Shown here piece after piece: positions 44,031 to 53,646 of a DNA stretch of 64,000 nucleotides (the stretch's first letter is position 1; every line of letters begins with the position of its first letter). The translations under genes were made by a program, and so were the position numbers. Below the pieces are notes generated by a model that did not search any database, had not been told where the DNA came from, and saw only the letters and a list, made by a program, of their open reading frames with translations. This stretch comes from Amylostereum areolatum (taxonomy: Eukaryota; Basidiomycota; Agaricomycetes; Russulales; Stereaceae), in assembly GCA_012932865.1 (NCBI GenBank), contig SAXG01000016.1:434001-498000 (forward strand), given 5' to 3'.

Positions 44031-44450
44031 TGTCAGAAACGCAGTTTATGAGACCGATGAACCACCTAAGTCGCGACGATGGGAGGAGCGAGAAGAAAAT
44101 AGATTCGAGAGTGCCGGGGTCTAGGGTAGTGCAACGTGCGCTACAGTACCGTATGACGAGATGGACAGTCTAGGGAAAAGGGAAGAGAAATACTGTCCTT
44201 ATATACAAGTGGGTACGATGGTGCGATGCGATGCAATAGTGGTGCGAGCGGGGGGAACAATAAGAAAGGAGTCATGGGGCAGAGGACAAAGGTCCGGAGC
44301 AGTGATGTCATAGATAAGGATGCGGAACCCCGCTCGGAAGTCCGGGCAATGACGTCGTTGAAGCATGTGATGCAAGGGAAAGTCATGTGCCGTGACACGT
44401 CGCGTGTACGAGGTCTGCAAACGAAGAGAGAAATGGAGCGATCCGTGACA
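44031..44450 (-). repeat. E4 3' LTR
   Basis: Minus-strand TGTCACGGATCGC to TTTCTGACA, 420 bp, with TATATAAGG. It abuts the truncated E3 gag. The polypurine tract is at 44451-44463. Confidence 0.93.
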
Positions 44451-47400
44451 TTACCCCCCCTTTAAGACGCGCTTTCACCTGGAGCGCAATGTCATCTGCA
44501 AGGGTAGATGCGAGGAAATCGTCAAAGGAGATGCCGAGGGAACGCACAGGGTGGGGCGCATTTGGATGGCGTTTGTGGAAGGCGTCAATCATGTCAGTGA
44601 CTTTTGAGAGCGAGGAGCGAGGGAGCCAGGTATTCTCAGAGTCAGGATAGCCTGCCCACTTGACGAGGTATTGTATGCCTTTCTTGTTACGGGTCGGCTT
44701 CGAGTCGATGATGTCTTCAACGTCATATTCTTCTTCGTCATCAACAAGGTCAGGCGGCGGTTGTTCATAGTTTGGACCGTGTGCCGTTGTCTCCTTGTAC
44801 GCGGTGAGCAGCGAAGCATGGAAGACTGGGTGGATTCTCCACGTCTTCGGCAGCTTCAGGCGGTAGTTCACTGGGCTAATGATGTCAACGATCTCGAAGG
44901 GTCCAAATCGTTTGGCAGCAAGCTTAGCTTTCGGCCTCGTCGTCTTCAGGTTTTTGCCTTCGAGCCAGACCTTGTCTCCGATGGCGAACAGTGTCGATTT
45001 GCTGATCGTGTCACCATTGTAGTGCTTCATTAAGTCGGATGCGAGGGCAAGGCTGGCCTTGATCTCCTGTCGGACTTCTTCAAGTTGACAGAGGCGTTCT
45101 TCAACTGCAGGGACCTTTGAGGACGGGTTTACGGATGGGTACATCTTGGGGAGGAAGCCATAGAGGACTTCAAAGGGGGCCTTTCCGGTAGCTGCATGGG
45201 TGCGGGAGTTGTGAGAAAACTCGAAGAAGGGCAGCCACTTCACCCAGTCATCTTGACGGTAGTTGCAGAATACTCACAGGAACTGCTCAAGGTTCTGGTT
45301 TTCGCGTTCGGTCTGGCCATCTGTCTGTGGGTGGTATGCTGTGCTAAGGGCAGACTTGATCCCGAGCTTCTCGTTGAGTGTACGCATTACCTGCCCAGCA
45401 AATTGGGGTCCACGATCCGAGATGATCTTGTCCGACAAGCCGTAATGTCGGTATACCTTATCGAAGAGAATGTCGGCCGTGCCATCGCTGGTGATCTTCG
45501 TTGTACATGGGGTGGTAACCACCATCTTGGTGAGGCGATCAACCACGACGTTGACGGCATTATAGCCTTCGCAGTCAGGGAGCTCGACAATGAAGTCGGT
45601 AGAGATGACGCCAAATGGTTGGTCGGGTACTTCGTTCGGGATCATGTCGACGTGGGGTCGGCTGCTCTGTGTCTTTGTCGACTGGCAGGTTGCGCATCCT
45701 GCTACGAAGTCGCGGACGAAGACAGACATGCCAGGCCACCAATATTCACGACTCACAAGTTCGTAAGTCTTGAAGCGACCAGGGTGTCCAGCCAGGGGCG
45801 ATTCATGGTACATTTTGACAATGTCGCGTCGCAACCCGTCGTCTGCAGGGACATATACCTTTCCTCTAAACAGGACCAGGCCTTCTTCGTAGTTCCACTC
45901 TTGAAGGTTCTTGACGAGTGTACGTGGTCCATTCCGTAAGATGGCATCCAGAGCTTGAACGACCTCGATGTCCTTGGTCTTGCAGTCGCGGATACGTCGT
46001 CGGAGTTCGACATCGCCGAGGGAGGTTACTGCTCCTGGCCTTGTTGCACGTATCTGGAAGTACTTGGGGTCGAGCAAAATACGCTCCTTGTTGTCGTTCT
46101 CAACGCCCTGCTTGTGATCAGGTCGTCGGGACATTGGGTCTGGGCGATGGGATACTCCTGGTTTGTGAACGAGCGCGAAGTCAAATCGAGTGAGGAATAG
46201 AGCCCAACGTGCCTGTCAGCGGCTCAGCTTCTGTGCCGTCTTGAAGTGCTCCAGGTTCTTGTGGTCTGTCCAGATTTCAACGGTGTCGGGGGCGCCTTCG
46301 AGGTAGTGGCGCCAGGCTTCGAGCGCACGGATGATCGCGAGCAGCTCCTTGTCGTAGATGTCGTAGTTGCGTTCCGGTTCCGATAGGGCTTTGGACAGAT
46401 ACGCCACTGGATGCCAGTGACCGTCGTCACCTTTCTGCGAGAGTATACCTCCAGTAGCAAAGTCCGAGGCGTCAACTTCGACAAGGTAGGGTTTCCTTGG
46501 ATCAGGCATAACTAAGACAGGGGAGGAGGTGAACGCAGCTTTAAGTGCGTTAATCGCCGTCTGGCATTCCGTCGACCAATTCCATGTGCAGTCCTTCTTT
46601 GTCAGGTCGAATAGAGGTCGTGCGATCTTGGAGAAATCCTTGATGAAGCGTCGGTAGAAATTACCAAATCCGAGGAAGGATTGTACATCCTTGACCGTCC
46701 GGGGTGTCGGCCAGTCCTGGATACCAGCTACTTTGACGGGGTCCATGGCGATCTTGTCGTGTGAGATAATGAGTCCGAGGTATTCAACGGAGTCCTGCTC
46801 GAAGACACATTTCTCTGGCTTAAGGAACAGGTCATTGTCTTGTAGGCGTTGGAGAACCTGTCGCACTATGGCACGATGTTCCTCCATAGTTCGAGTGAAT
46901 ACGAGGATGTCGTCCATGTAGATGATGACTTTGCCCGAGTCGATAAGATCCTTGAAAAGTTCTTTCATCATTGCCTGGAACGTCGCGGGGGAGTTCATAA
47001 GGCCGAAGAACATCACCGTAGGTTCAAAGAGGCCACGATTCGTCTTGAACGCAGCCTTCCACTCGTCGCCTTCCTTGATGCGGACATTGTTGTACCCCCA
47101 GCGGACGTCCATCTTGGAGAAGATCTTTGCACCTTTGAGGCGGTCAACAATTTCTGAGATCAGCGGCAAGGGGTACTCGTTTTTGATGGTACCCTTGTTC
47201 AGCTCTCGATAGTCCTGTACAGGCCGCAGCTTCCCATCTTTCTTTTTGACAAAGAAGAACGGACTTGCCTGCGGTGATTTCGATGGGCGAATGTAGCCCT
47301 TCTTCAGGTGGTCGTCGAGGAAGGTATCGAGCTCGATCTGCTCGGAGGGGGAGAGCGGGTAGATCTTGCAGGGCTTGGGTTCGAAGCCGTCCTTCATGTC

Positions 47401-48477
47401 GATGGCATGATCCCATGGTCGTCGGTCGGGTAGTCGTTCCGAGGTTTTCTTGTCGAATACGGGTGCAAAGTCGCGGTATGGAGGGGGAACCAAGTCTTCA
47501 AAGGTTTGCGGGCGTGCATTTTCCCTTGAGTGCTCTGCAAGCTCTTGCGCCTTGGTGAAGCCCGCGCGGATTGGTACTGCCTCCGGGTTGGGGCCGTCAA
47601 CTTCAGGAAGAATCCCGGCACGATGCAGGCCATTGATTTCCCAGTCTCAGAAGACCCTGGGTCGTTCGTCGTCGTCTTCAGTGAAAAGGCGGGCAGGTAA
47701 AGGTGAGAGATGGAATGTGCGGATGCGAACTCTTTTGACCCTGCACGCGGGGATGACATACGTAGGGATAGGGGCCCAGGAGACATACACTGGTTCTGGG
47801 AAGGGGTCGTCCGGGACTAGAGGTACCTTAGGGGCCGCATCAGCTCGAACATTTTTCTGTGATCGGGTCGACAATGGTGTTCGCGGCTTTGTTGCAAGGT
47901 TTGTCACGGTTGGTTCGGAGAGGGTGCAAGAGGGAGGGCAGCGGAGCATGTCAACACGATCTTGCTGCCAGTCTATGGTGGGGTTATGCTCATCGAGCCA
48001 GTCTGTTCCAAGGATCATATCGTGATCACCGATGTCGGTGATGAAGAACTCAGCTTCTTCCTCATGGTATGCCTTCGAGTCTTGCGAGTATATCCGGATC
48101 CGTTGGGTCGTTGTATCACGCACCCAGCCCATGATGTTCTCGGTGCCGTCCACGTTACGCACGGGGAACGGGTTTTCTAGTTTTCTTGTAGTCAGCTTCT
48201 TGTGTTCAGCGAAGCTTCGGTTGATGATGATTCCTTCTGCACCGCTGTCAAGCAGTGCCTCTGCGTCGATTTGTCGGCCTGTTGCTCGTCCAATCATTTT
48301 GACCTTGAGCGTTATCGAGGGTGTCTGCCTGTTCTTCGTGACAGTAGAGAGGTGCACACACGATGGATACAATTGCTCACATGAGGTCATAGATGATAGT
48401 ACAGAGAAGTGATTGTAAGATGCCGATGATATAAGTCCTTTGCCTCCGCCAGACGACGCGACTGGGGGGTGTTTCAA
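44383..48477 (-). pseudogene. pol: E4 Pol polyprotein with three TGA codons
   Basis: One continuous frame overlapping gag in -1 (GGA TTT TTG AAA). Protease [42 protein letters not shown] and YMDDILVF, RNase [16 protein letters not shown] and [10 protein letters not shown], integrase YHESPLAGHPGRFKTYELVS, CATCQST, DFIVELP, VVVDRLTK, SDRGPQFAG and TDGQTEREN, then chromodomain (VKWAGYPDSENTWLP). TGA interrupts it at 47647-47649 (VF*DWEING), 46216-46218 (KLSR*QARW, where relatives read KLNRRQARW) and 45274-45276 (EQFL*VFCN, where E3 reads EQYLRVFCN). All three are explained by CGA-to-TGA. The final stop at 44383 lies inside the 3' LTR. Confidence 0.92.
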
Positions 48478-48484
48478 AAATCCT
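48473..48484 (-). promoter_or_regulatory. Candidate -1 frameshift site, E4 gag/pol
   Basis: CAG GAT TTT TGA on the minus strand. It uses GGATTTT like E1, a weaker heptamer than the GGGTTTT of E2 and E3. Confidence 0.55.
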
Positions 48485-49499
48485 GCGACTCTAGGATATC
48501 CTTCAACAGTGCCACTGCCTGCTCCTTACCTTCCGCATCCAGATCCTTCAGCTGGCGAGTGATCGCCACGATGGTTTTGGATGGGTCGGGAGCTGCTTTC
48601 GCAGTGGACGAAGCCGTGTTCGTCGGCAGGGGAGGGGCCTTGGACCCAGTCTTTACTGCGCCCACCCATCGCGCGCTCGAGTCGCGGTTGGGGCAGTCGC
48701 GAGAGACGTGACCGGCTTGTCGACACATGAAGCACTTGCCTTCGCGCATCATCTTTGCGCGCTCGTCGTCCGTCAGCTTTGCAGGGCGGGTCGAGGTGTT
48801 GGTGAAGGCGCCGACTCGGCGCGACGAGGAGTCGTTGGTTGAACCGTTCGAGGTGAACGCGACAGCCCCCTTGGACTGACTGCTCTTCCTCTCCGGGTTC
48901 TCTTCGAGCCACTGGTGGTTGATGCGGCGGGCGCGCTCCTTCCACTCCGCGAGCTTGGTGGGGAACGGGTACAACCGGGCCACCTGCTTGCCGAGGTCAC
49001 GCTGAAGTCCCTTCTTGAAAAAGTGGATTAGCGCCTCGTCGTCGTATGCTGACATGGTTGCCAGCATCTCAAACTCGGTGATAAAGTCTGTGACGTCCCG
49101 GGTGGTCATTGCGAGCTCGTTGATCTTACGCTGAGCCTCTATCTTCGGATCGACGGGCACGAAGTCTTTGCCAAACCTCTCGAAGAGCTCTTTGTAGGAG
49201 TTATAGTGGAGTGTTGGGGGCGTGGGGTCGAGGGTGTCGGCGTCTTCCTTCTCGTCTTCGTCGGCGAAGAGTTCCATGCGGCGATGCGTGGCCCAGGCTT
49301 TCGCCGTGTCGTCCTCCATCAGGCTGAGGAGGAGCATCATCTTGGCGTCATCTGTGGCATAAACATCTTTGTTAACGCGCAGGAACATGCGGAGCTTGAG
49401 GGAGAACCGGAGGGTGTCGCGTCTATCGCCTTTGAATGGCTTTGGCTTGGGGCCGATCTCCCGCTTGGAGACGGCAGGTTTGGATTCGGCGTCGGGCAT
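48474..49499 (-). CDS. gag: E4 Gag
   Basis: 341 residues from ATG 49499 (MPDAESKPAVSKREIGPKPK). Capsid region: FKGDRRDTLRFSLKLRMFLR, LMEDDTAKAWATHR, FERFGKDFVPVDPKIEAQRK, DVTDFITEFEMLATMSAYDD. The CCHC knuckle is CFMCRQAGHVSRDC. It ends CAG GAT TTT TGA with pol overlapping in -1. The frame is open upstream to 50090 without another ATG. Confidence 0.92.
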   Translation of the reverse strand: MPDAESKPAVSKREIGPKPKPFKGDRRDTLRFSLKLRMFLRVNKDVYATDDAKMMLLLSLMEDDTAKAWATHRRMELFADEDEKEDADTLDPTPPTLHYNSYKELFERFGKDFVPVDPKIEAQRKINELAMTTRDVTDFITEFEMLATMSAYDDEALIHFFKKGLQRDLGKQVARLYPFPTKLAEWKERARRINHQWLEENPERKSSQSKGAVAFTSNGSTNDSSSRRVGAFTNTSTRPAKLTDDERAKMMREGKCFMCRQAGHVSRDCPNRDSSARWVGAVKTGSKAPPLPTNTASSTAKAAPDPSKTIVAITRQLKDLDAEGKEQAVALLKDILESQDF

Positions 49500-50090
49500 C
49501 TTGTCGAAGGGGAGGGGGACGGTGAGGGATTGGGCGAGTTCTTGATCAAGGCGGCGTAGGGTTTCTCGTCGGCGTTCTTCTGCTTCTTCAACTTCGTCCT
49601 CAACTTGTTTTGCGACAAGGAAGTCGGCGGGGGTGAGGAATTGCTGGTTATGATGCCACGACCAGTGATCTTGGACGGGACTGAACGAAGTGGGCTGCCA
49701 CTCAACTACTGATCGTCCTGGGGTTCCATTCTTGTTCCGTCTATAGGCGTACCACTTCCCAGTTGTGTCGTTGTGGTTGATCCCTTCTGGGACTTCGATT
49801 ACAGTACGTCGACGGGGTGGGGGCGAGTTGGTCGGAGGGGGGTTCAGGAAGCGCTGTAGAACGTCCGCAGCGGTGGCAAAATCCGATTCTTCGATGTAGG
49901 GTTGTTCGTCGCGGTCGTCGAAGTACCAGTCTCGACGTTGCCGGTTTGGTTCGTCGTGCAGCCAACGTACGGATTCCTTAGTCTGCTGCGAGGTGAGGAT
50001 ATAGTATTCTTCGGGACAGTAGTCTCGAAAAACACCTGGGGGGAGGTTCGGAGTGGGGGGACGAGGGGCTGTGGAGGACGTGATGATGGT
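49500..50090 (-). other. E4 ATG-less open stretch in the gag frame
   Basis: 197 codons directly upstream of the gag ATG, in frame and without ATG. It reads coding-like sequence: CPEEYYILTSQQTKESVRWL, DWYFDDRDEQPYIEESDF, ATAADVLQRFLNPPPTNSPP, KWYAYRRNKNGTPGRSVVEW, then a charged helix (VEDEVEEAEERRRETLRRLD). It starts right after TAG at 50091-50093 and parallels 34113-34418 of E2. Confidence 0.5.
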
Positions 50091-50694
50091 CTAGAAGAAG
50101 TCCGCCGCGATGGGGCGACGGCCGAGGAGTTTCTTGGTGAGGTAGCCGGCTTTTACTGCCTGGCGGATCTTATGTTCGTGGTGGCGGCGACGAAGGGTCT
50201 TACCCTTGATGGTGGGACGGAGGACTGGTGGCGGGGTGGATTTGGGGGTCCGGCGGTTAAACTGGGAGACGGAGGTGAAACTGGTTTGGAGGATCGGGTT
50301 GGGGGCGTCCTGGATGAGGTACGTGTGGTAGGTGGGGGCGTGGAGGGTGAATTCAAGGCGTTCGAGATCTACGTTGATGCACGTGGTGATCCGGACGTAT
50401 AGGGCAAGGACGACAGTACCGTGATCCTTGTGCCACCTCCACTCGAAGATGCGGAAGTTGAGGCCGTGCACGGTCCAGGGATCTTTCTTGCAGAGGTTCT
50501 GTACGGGGACGAGGCAGTTGACGGTGACGGCGTCGGACCAAGGGTAGGGGAGTGGTGCATCGTCGCGGGGGGTGATCGGCTTTCCGTTGAACGGGAGGAA
50601 AACCGGTGCGTTCGGGAGGTCCGTGGTGGGAGTTTTTAACGTCGTGGAGATGGCAGAGGTAGATGGAGAGAGGGGTGCGAGGTAGGCGTAGGGG
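50091..50694 (-). CDS. E4 leader frame upstream of gag, no ATG
   Basis: About 200 codons open from the LTR edge to TAG at 50091-50093, in the gag frame. It contains APVFLPFNGKPITPRDDAPL, CKKDPWTVHGLNFRIFEWRW, VVLALYVRITTCINVDLERL and a basic tail (KGKTLRRRHHEHKIRQAVKA). KDPW and the general layout resemble the E2 leader. No in-frame ATG was found back to a TAG near the expected mRNA start, so initiation is unexplained; an ATG may have been lost by mutation. Confidence 0.45.
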
Positions 50695-50705
50695 TAGACT
50701 GTCCA
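50695..50705 (-). promoter_or_regulatory. E4 primer-binding site, self-primer type
   Basis: On the minus strand TGGACAGTCTA, two bases after the 5' LTR, is the exact reverse complement of TAGACTGTCCA in the LTR (50839-50849), about 33 nt after the TATA box. The geometry matches E2 with a different sequence. Confidence 0.78.
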
Positions 50706-50707
50706 GG

Positions 50708-51127
50708 TGTCAGAAACACAGTTTATGAGACCGATGAACCGCCTAAGTCGCGACGATGGGGGGAGCGAGAAGAAAATAGATCCGAGAATGCCGGGGTCTA
50801 GGGTAGTGCAACGTGCGCTACAGTACCGTATGACGAGATGGACAGTCTAGGGAAAAGGGAAGAGAAACACTGTCCTTATATACAAGTGGGTACGATGGTG
50901 CGATGCGATGCAATAGTGGTGCGAGCGGGGGGAACAATAAGAAAGGAGTCATGGGGCGGAGGACGAAGGTCCGGAGCAATGATGTCATAGATAAGGATGC
51001 GGAACCCCGCTCGGAAGTCCGGGCAATGACGTCGTTGAAGCATGTGATGCAAGGGAAAGTCATGTGCCGTGACGCGTCGCGTGTACGAGGTCTGCAAACG
51101 AAGAGAGAAATGGAGCGATCCGTGACA
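50708..51127 (-). repeat. E4 5' LTR
   Basis: 420 bp, differing from the 3' LTR at ten positions by eye, all A/G or C/T. TATA at 50874-50882 (minus strand). Confidence 0.93.
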
Positions 51128-51474
51128 CTCTTGTACATATTCAAGAGACCCTCGAGACATGATGCAGTTGTTGGTGCGGGCAGATAGGCACAGGAATGGG
51201 GTGGATGGCGTCGAGGAAGAGTGGATGACGGAGAGGCAGAAGTCGCGACGAGTCAACGCGCAAGTCTTGGGACCCAGGAACGGTAACCATATTTAGACTT
51301 ATCAAGGATATTGCTAACGGAAAATTGCGCGGTAAGTTGTCTCTAGGTCCAGAGGTCAGACTTATCAGAATTTTGATTGTAAGCGCGCGCGCGGTGGCAC
51401 GCTGCGAGGTCCGCGAGGTCCCGTTAGGTCAAATAGTTCAGGATAGGTGATGTGCACTTTTCCTGATGTTTCAG
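51128..51474. other. Unassigned sequence between E4 and the H3 remnant
   Basis: About 350 bp matching neither E3 gag nor the middle of H2. It contains CGCGCGCGCG near 51387. It is the unexplained junction left after loss of the E3 5' end and the H3 middle. Confidence 0.45.
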
Positions 51475-52326
51475 GGTGCGAACGATGACAAATGATTGTT
51501 TGAGTGTCGCATTGTGGAAGGTAATCTCCAACCTGTCTTCGAATCGACTGCAGAGAGTCTGGCGGAAGGTGATCGACAGTGGACAAGCCTGACCAGGAAT
51601 AAGAGTCGAAGTGGTGGGATCGATCGAGGGAATAGAAAACCTGATTTAACGGGGGTCAGAGCAGGTTCAAGCGTACATCGACAGCACACACCCCATGGAG
51701 CTCCTTCCGGTTGCCGTGGATGACAATTTCACCGACTCCAATGTCATCCGCGATAGAGGCTCCGTAAGGGTGATGTCAATTCTCCTTGAGACGCCCTTCA
51801 CCGCAGCATCCAACTCGATGACTCCAAAGTCGACACCGCCTTCAATGTGGGAGATGCTAATTCCATGTTTGTCTTTAGATGCACGGTCAAACACGGCCTT
51901 GAATGCGAGGAACCGTTCTCTTCGTTGGTGGCTTTGCCATTGGACGTGAGCAGCCCATTGCGAAACGTGGACGGTGAAGTTGCAGACTTTGCACAAAAGT
52001 TGGTCGGAGCGAACAGGAGCCTGCTCTGGTTTCACAGCAGTCGCTTCGATATTTTGCCCCTTGGCCTTCTTAACATGGCAGCGAGCTTGAATGTGGACTT
52101 TCCATGAGGAAGCGGACATCGTCTTGTCGCATAAAAAGCAGTAGTGTGTTCCGCCGAGATTGTTAAGGCGCTTTTGGTGCCTTTTGCTTCGTAGGTGGGT
52201 TTCATAGAGGGGAAGATTGGTGAAGGTACACTGGCAAGTGTCGCAGAAGAAGACGTCGTGATTATAACGGCACAGCTTGTTTTCGCAGGAACCGGTCGCT
52301 GTCAAGACGGGGCATGACTTCACCAT
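51475..52326 (-). pseudogene. Helicase H3, N-terminal zinc-finger part
   Basis: ATG at 52326: MVKSCPVLTATGSCENKLCR, then fingers CDTCQCTFTNLPLYETHLRS, CFLCDKTMSASSWKVHIQAR and CKVCNFTVHVSQWAAHVQWQ. GISISHIEGGVDFGVIELDA and, after an intron, ITFRQTLCSRFEDRLEITFH match H2 in the same order. Homology ends at FVIVRTLKHQ near 51475, well before the helicase core. It is the 5' half of the gene whose 3' half is at 29353-30480. Zinc-finger residues are intact, so it could still be transcribed as a stand-alone finger protein, but I treat it as a remnant. Confidence 0.82.
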
Positions 52327-52539
52327 GGCAAGTCGAGCTCGAGGTTGGGTGAGGGGAAGGAAAGAAGGAGCGTATCTGCATTCTGGAGTCGAGGGTGGGT
52401 GACGTTCTATATTCTGAGTCTGAAACGACGACTCCCATGAAAACCTGGCCTTGCCTCGGGTCGTAGGTTTTCGGGATGAGACTTGAGTTGCTTCCCTGTG
52501 GATTCATCGAAGGCAGACGTCACAAGGCGTCTATGTCGG

Positions 52540-53152
52540 GATCGGGGCTTGTCCAGACAGTCGCCAACTCGCGGCGGACCTCTTCGCCGCGTCCCCCGAA
52601 GCCCGCGACTCCCCCGCCAAGGCGTTCGGGATGGCGTGCTCCCACCGCCTTGAGCAAGAAGTGCGCCTCGCCGCACGGATGGCTCTGTGCGGGCCTCTGA
52701 ACCTTGACGCGCTTGAAGAGCAGCTCCCGTTCATGGACGGCCTCACGCTCCAGCGGCTGATGCGCTACCACCGACAATGCGCCAACGTGGCCGTCGACCT
52801 GACCACACCGGAGCTGTTCACATGGATCGGGCAGCGGGACGACCAGGTATGGGGGTGGGCGAGCGCCACGTCCTGCAACTGCACGCGCCGGAAGTACCTG
52901 GTCGCGAACAACGAGACATGGAACTGCAAGGTATGGTGGGCGGAGTATATGAAGCGGGCGGGTGCGGTGCTTCGTGTCATCCCCGCGGGAGAGACGGTGT
53001 GCAAGAGCGAGCTGATATGGCCTTCATATAACTCCGAGGAGATCTGCCACAAAGACTGTCGGCCCAACATCATCTCTTGGCTGAACACGTTCAGCAAAGT
53101 GTTCGCAGCGAAAGTCGATCAGCGTACTTCACAGGTATGGTGGCCCATTTAG
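52540..53152 (+). pseudogene. C-terminal fragment of a BTB-domain-type protein
   Basis: An open frame reading CPDSRQLAADLFAASPEARD, FGMACSHRLEQEVRLAARMA, FMDGLTLQRLMRYHRQCANV, SCNCTRRKY, CKVWWAEYMKRAGAVLRVIP and SKVFAAKVDQ. Helical repeats ending in a Cys-containing segment and a W-W-Y-M-RAG block are typical of the region after the BTB domain in large mushroom BTB/POZ families. The BTB domain itself is not present upstream, where the frame loses similarity. The family call is from memory of this C-terminal pattern. Confidence 0.5.
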
Positions 53153-53164
53153 CGCAAAAATAAC

Positions 53165-53318
53165 CCCCCGTTACAATCTATGGTATCCCCGTTAGAATTG
53201 ATGGTACCCCCATTAGAGCTATCTGTGCCCCCGTTAGAAGTGCCTGTGCCCCCGTTAGAATTGCTAGTACGTACTACTGCCCCCGTTAGAAATTAAAGTC
53301 CCCCGTTAGAAAGCCGTG
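53165..53318 (+). repeat. Degenerate 21-bp tandem repeat, seven copies
   Basis: Seven copies of a unit starting CCCCGTTAGAA, mostly 21 bp apart, with variable second halves. It begins just after the BTB fragment and precedes the KDZ element. One interval is longer by about 10 bp. Confidence 0.8.
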
Positions 53319-53439
53319 CGCCGTGCACGTTGTTATATACGCCCCCCGAGTGGAACTCACAGAACATTAAATTTCTGGCTCACTACGCCATGTAACGACG
53401 GAATCGACAATGTCATGATGTTGAAGCAGTCACGACACA

Positions 53440-53580
53440 GATTTTGAGTCGCGTCGTCGTGTCGTCGTGTCGTTTGGTCAGCGCGTCACGGCGACACAAT
53501 CAGTACTCCTTCGTGTTCAGAACTTGACACAACGACGCAACGACGCAACGACGCGGCGACACAGCTAGTGTGTCGTGCCC
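53440..53580. repeat. Imperfect inverted repeat of GTCGTC/ACGACG type upstream of KDZ
   Basis: GTCGTCGTGTCGTCGTGTCG (near 53453) and later CGACACAACGACGC-like sequence (53527-53562) can pair. GTGTCGTGCC at 53570-53579 is repeated inverted at 55920-55929 (GGCACGACAC), just after the transposase, so these may be element ends or transposase sites. Confidence 0.45.
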
Positions 53581-53587
53581 ACGAATC

Positions 53588-53600
53588 ACTATAAAGGCTG
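53588..53600 (+). promoter_or_regulatory. TATA box of the KDZ transposase gene
   Basis: CACTATAAAGGCTG, about 55 bp before the ATG at 53647. Confidence 0.45.
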
Positions 53601-53646
53601 TCCAATTTTGAGGAGACATTGTCCCGTCCCAGATCCCCTCACCGTC

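Larger units (their letters stand above)
44031..51127 (-). mobile_element. Complete but decayed chromovirus E4, flanks unmatched
   Basis: 7097 bp, minus strand, with two 420-bp LTRs (44031-44450 and 50708-51127). By eye the LTRs differ at ten positions, all transitions. The 5-bp flanks are AATAC (left) and CTCTT (right) and do not match. Order on the minus strand: LTR, self-primer site, leader frame, gag, pol with three TGA codons, polypurine tract AAAGGGGGGGTAA, LTR. Confidence 0.93.

Noticed and set aside
44226..44465. ORFs repeated at 44226 and 50903
   Set aside because: They lie in E4 LTR sequence; no protein signal.
51128..51145. LTR start resembling the GTACATATTC of E1/E2 next to E4
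   Set aside because: Only about ten bases match, with no TG..CA boundary or TATA box.
53165..53318. Possible CRISPR array
   Set aside because: Units are 21 bp with no constant repeat/spacer structure, the genome is fungal and no cas gene is near.
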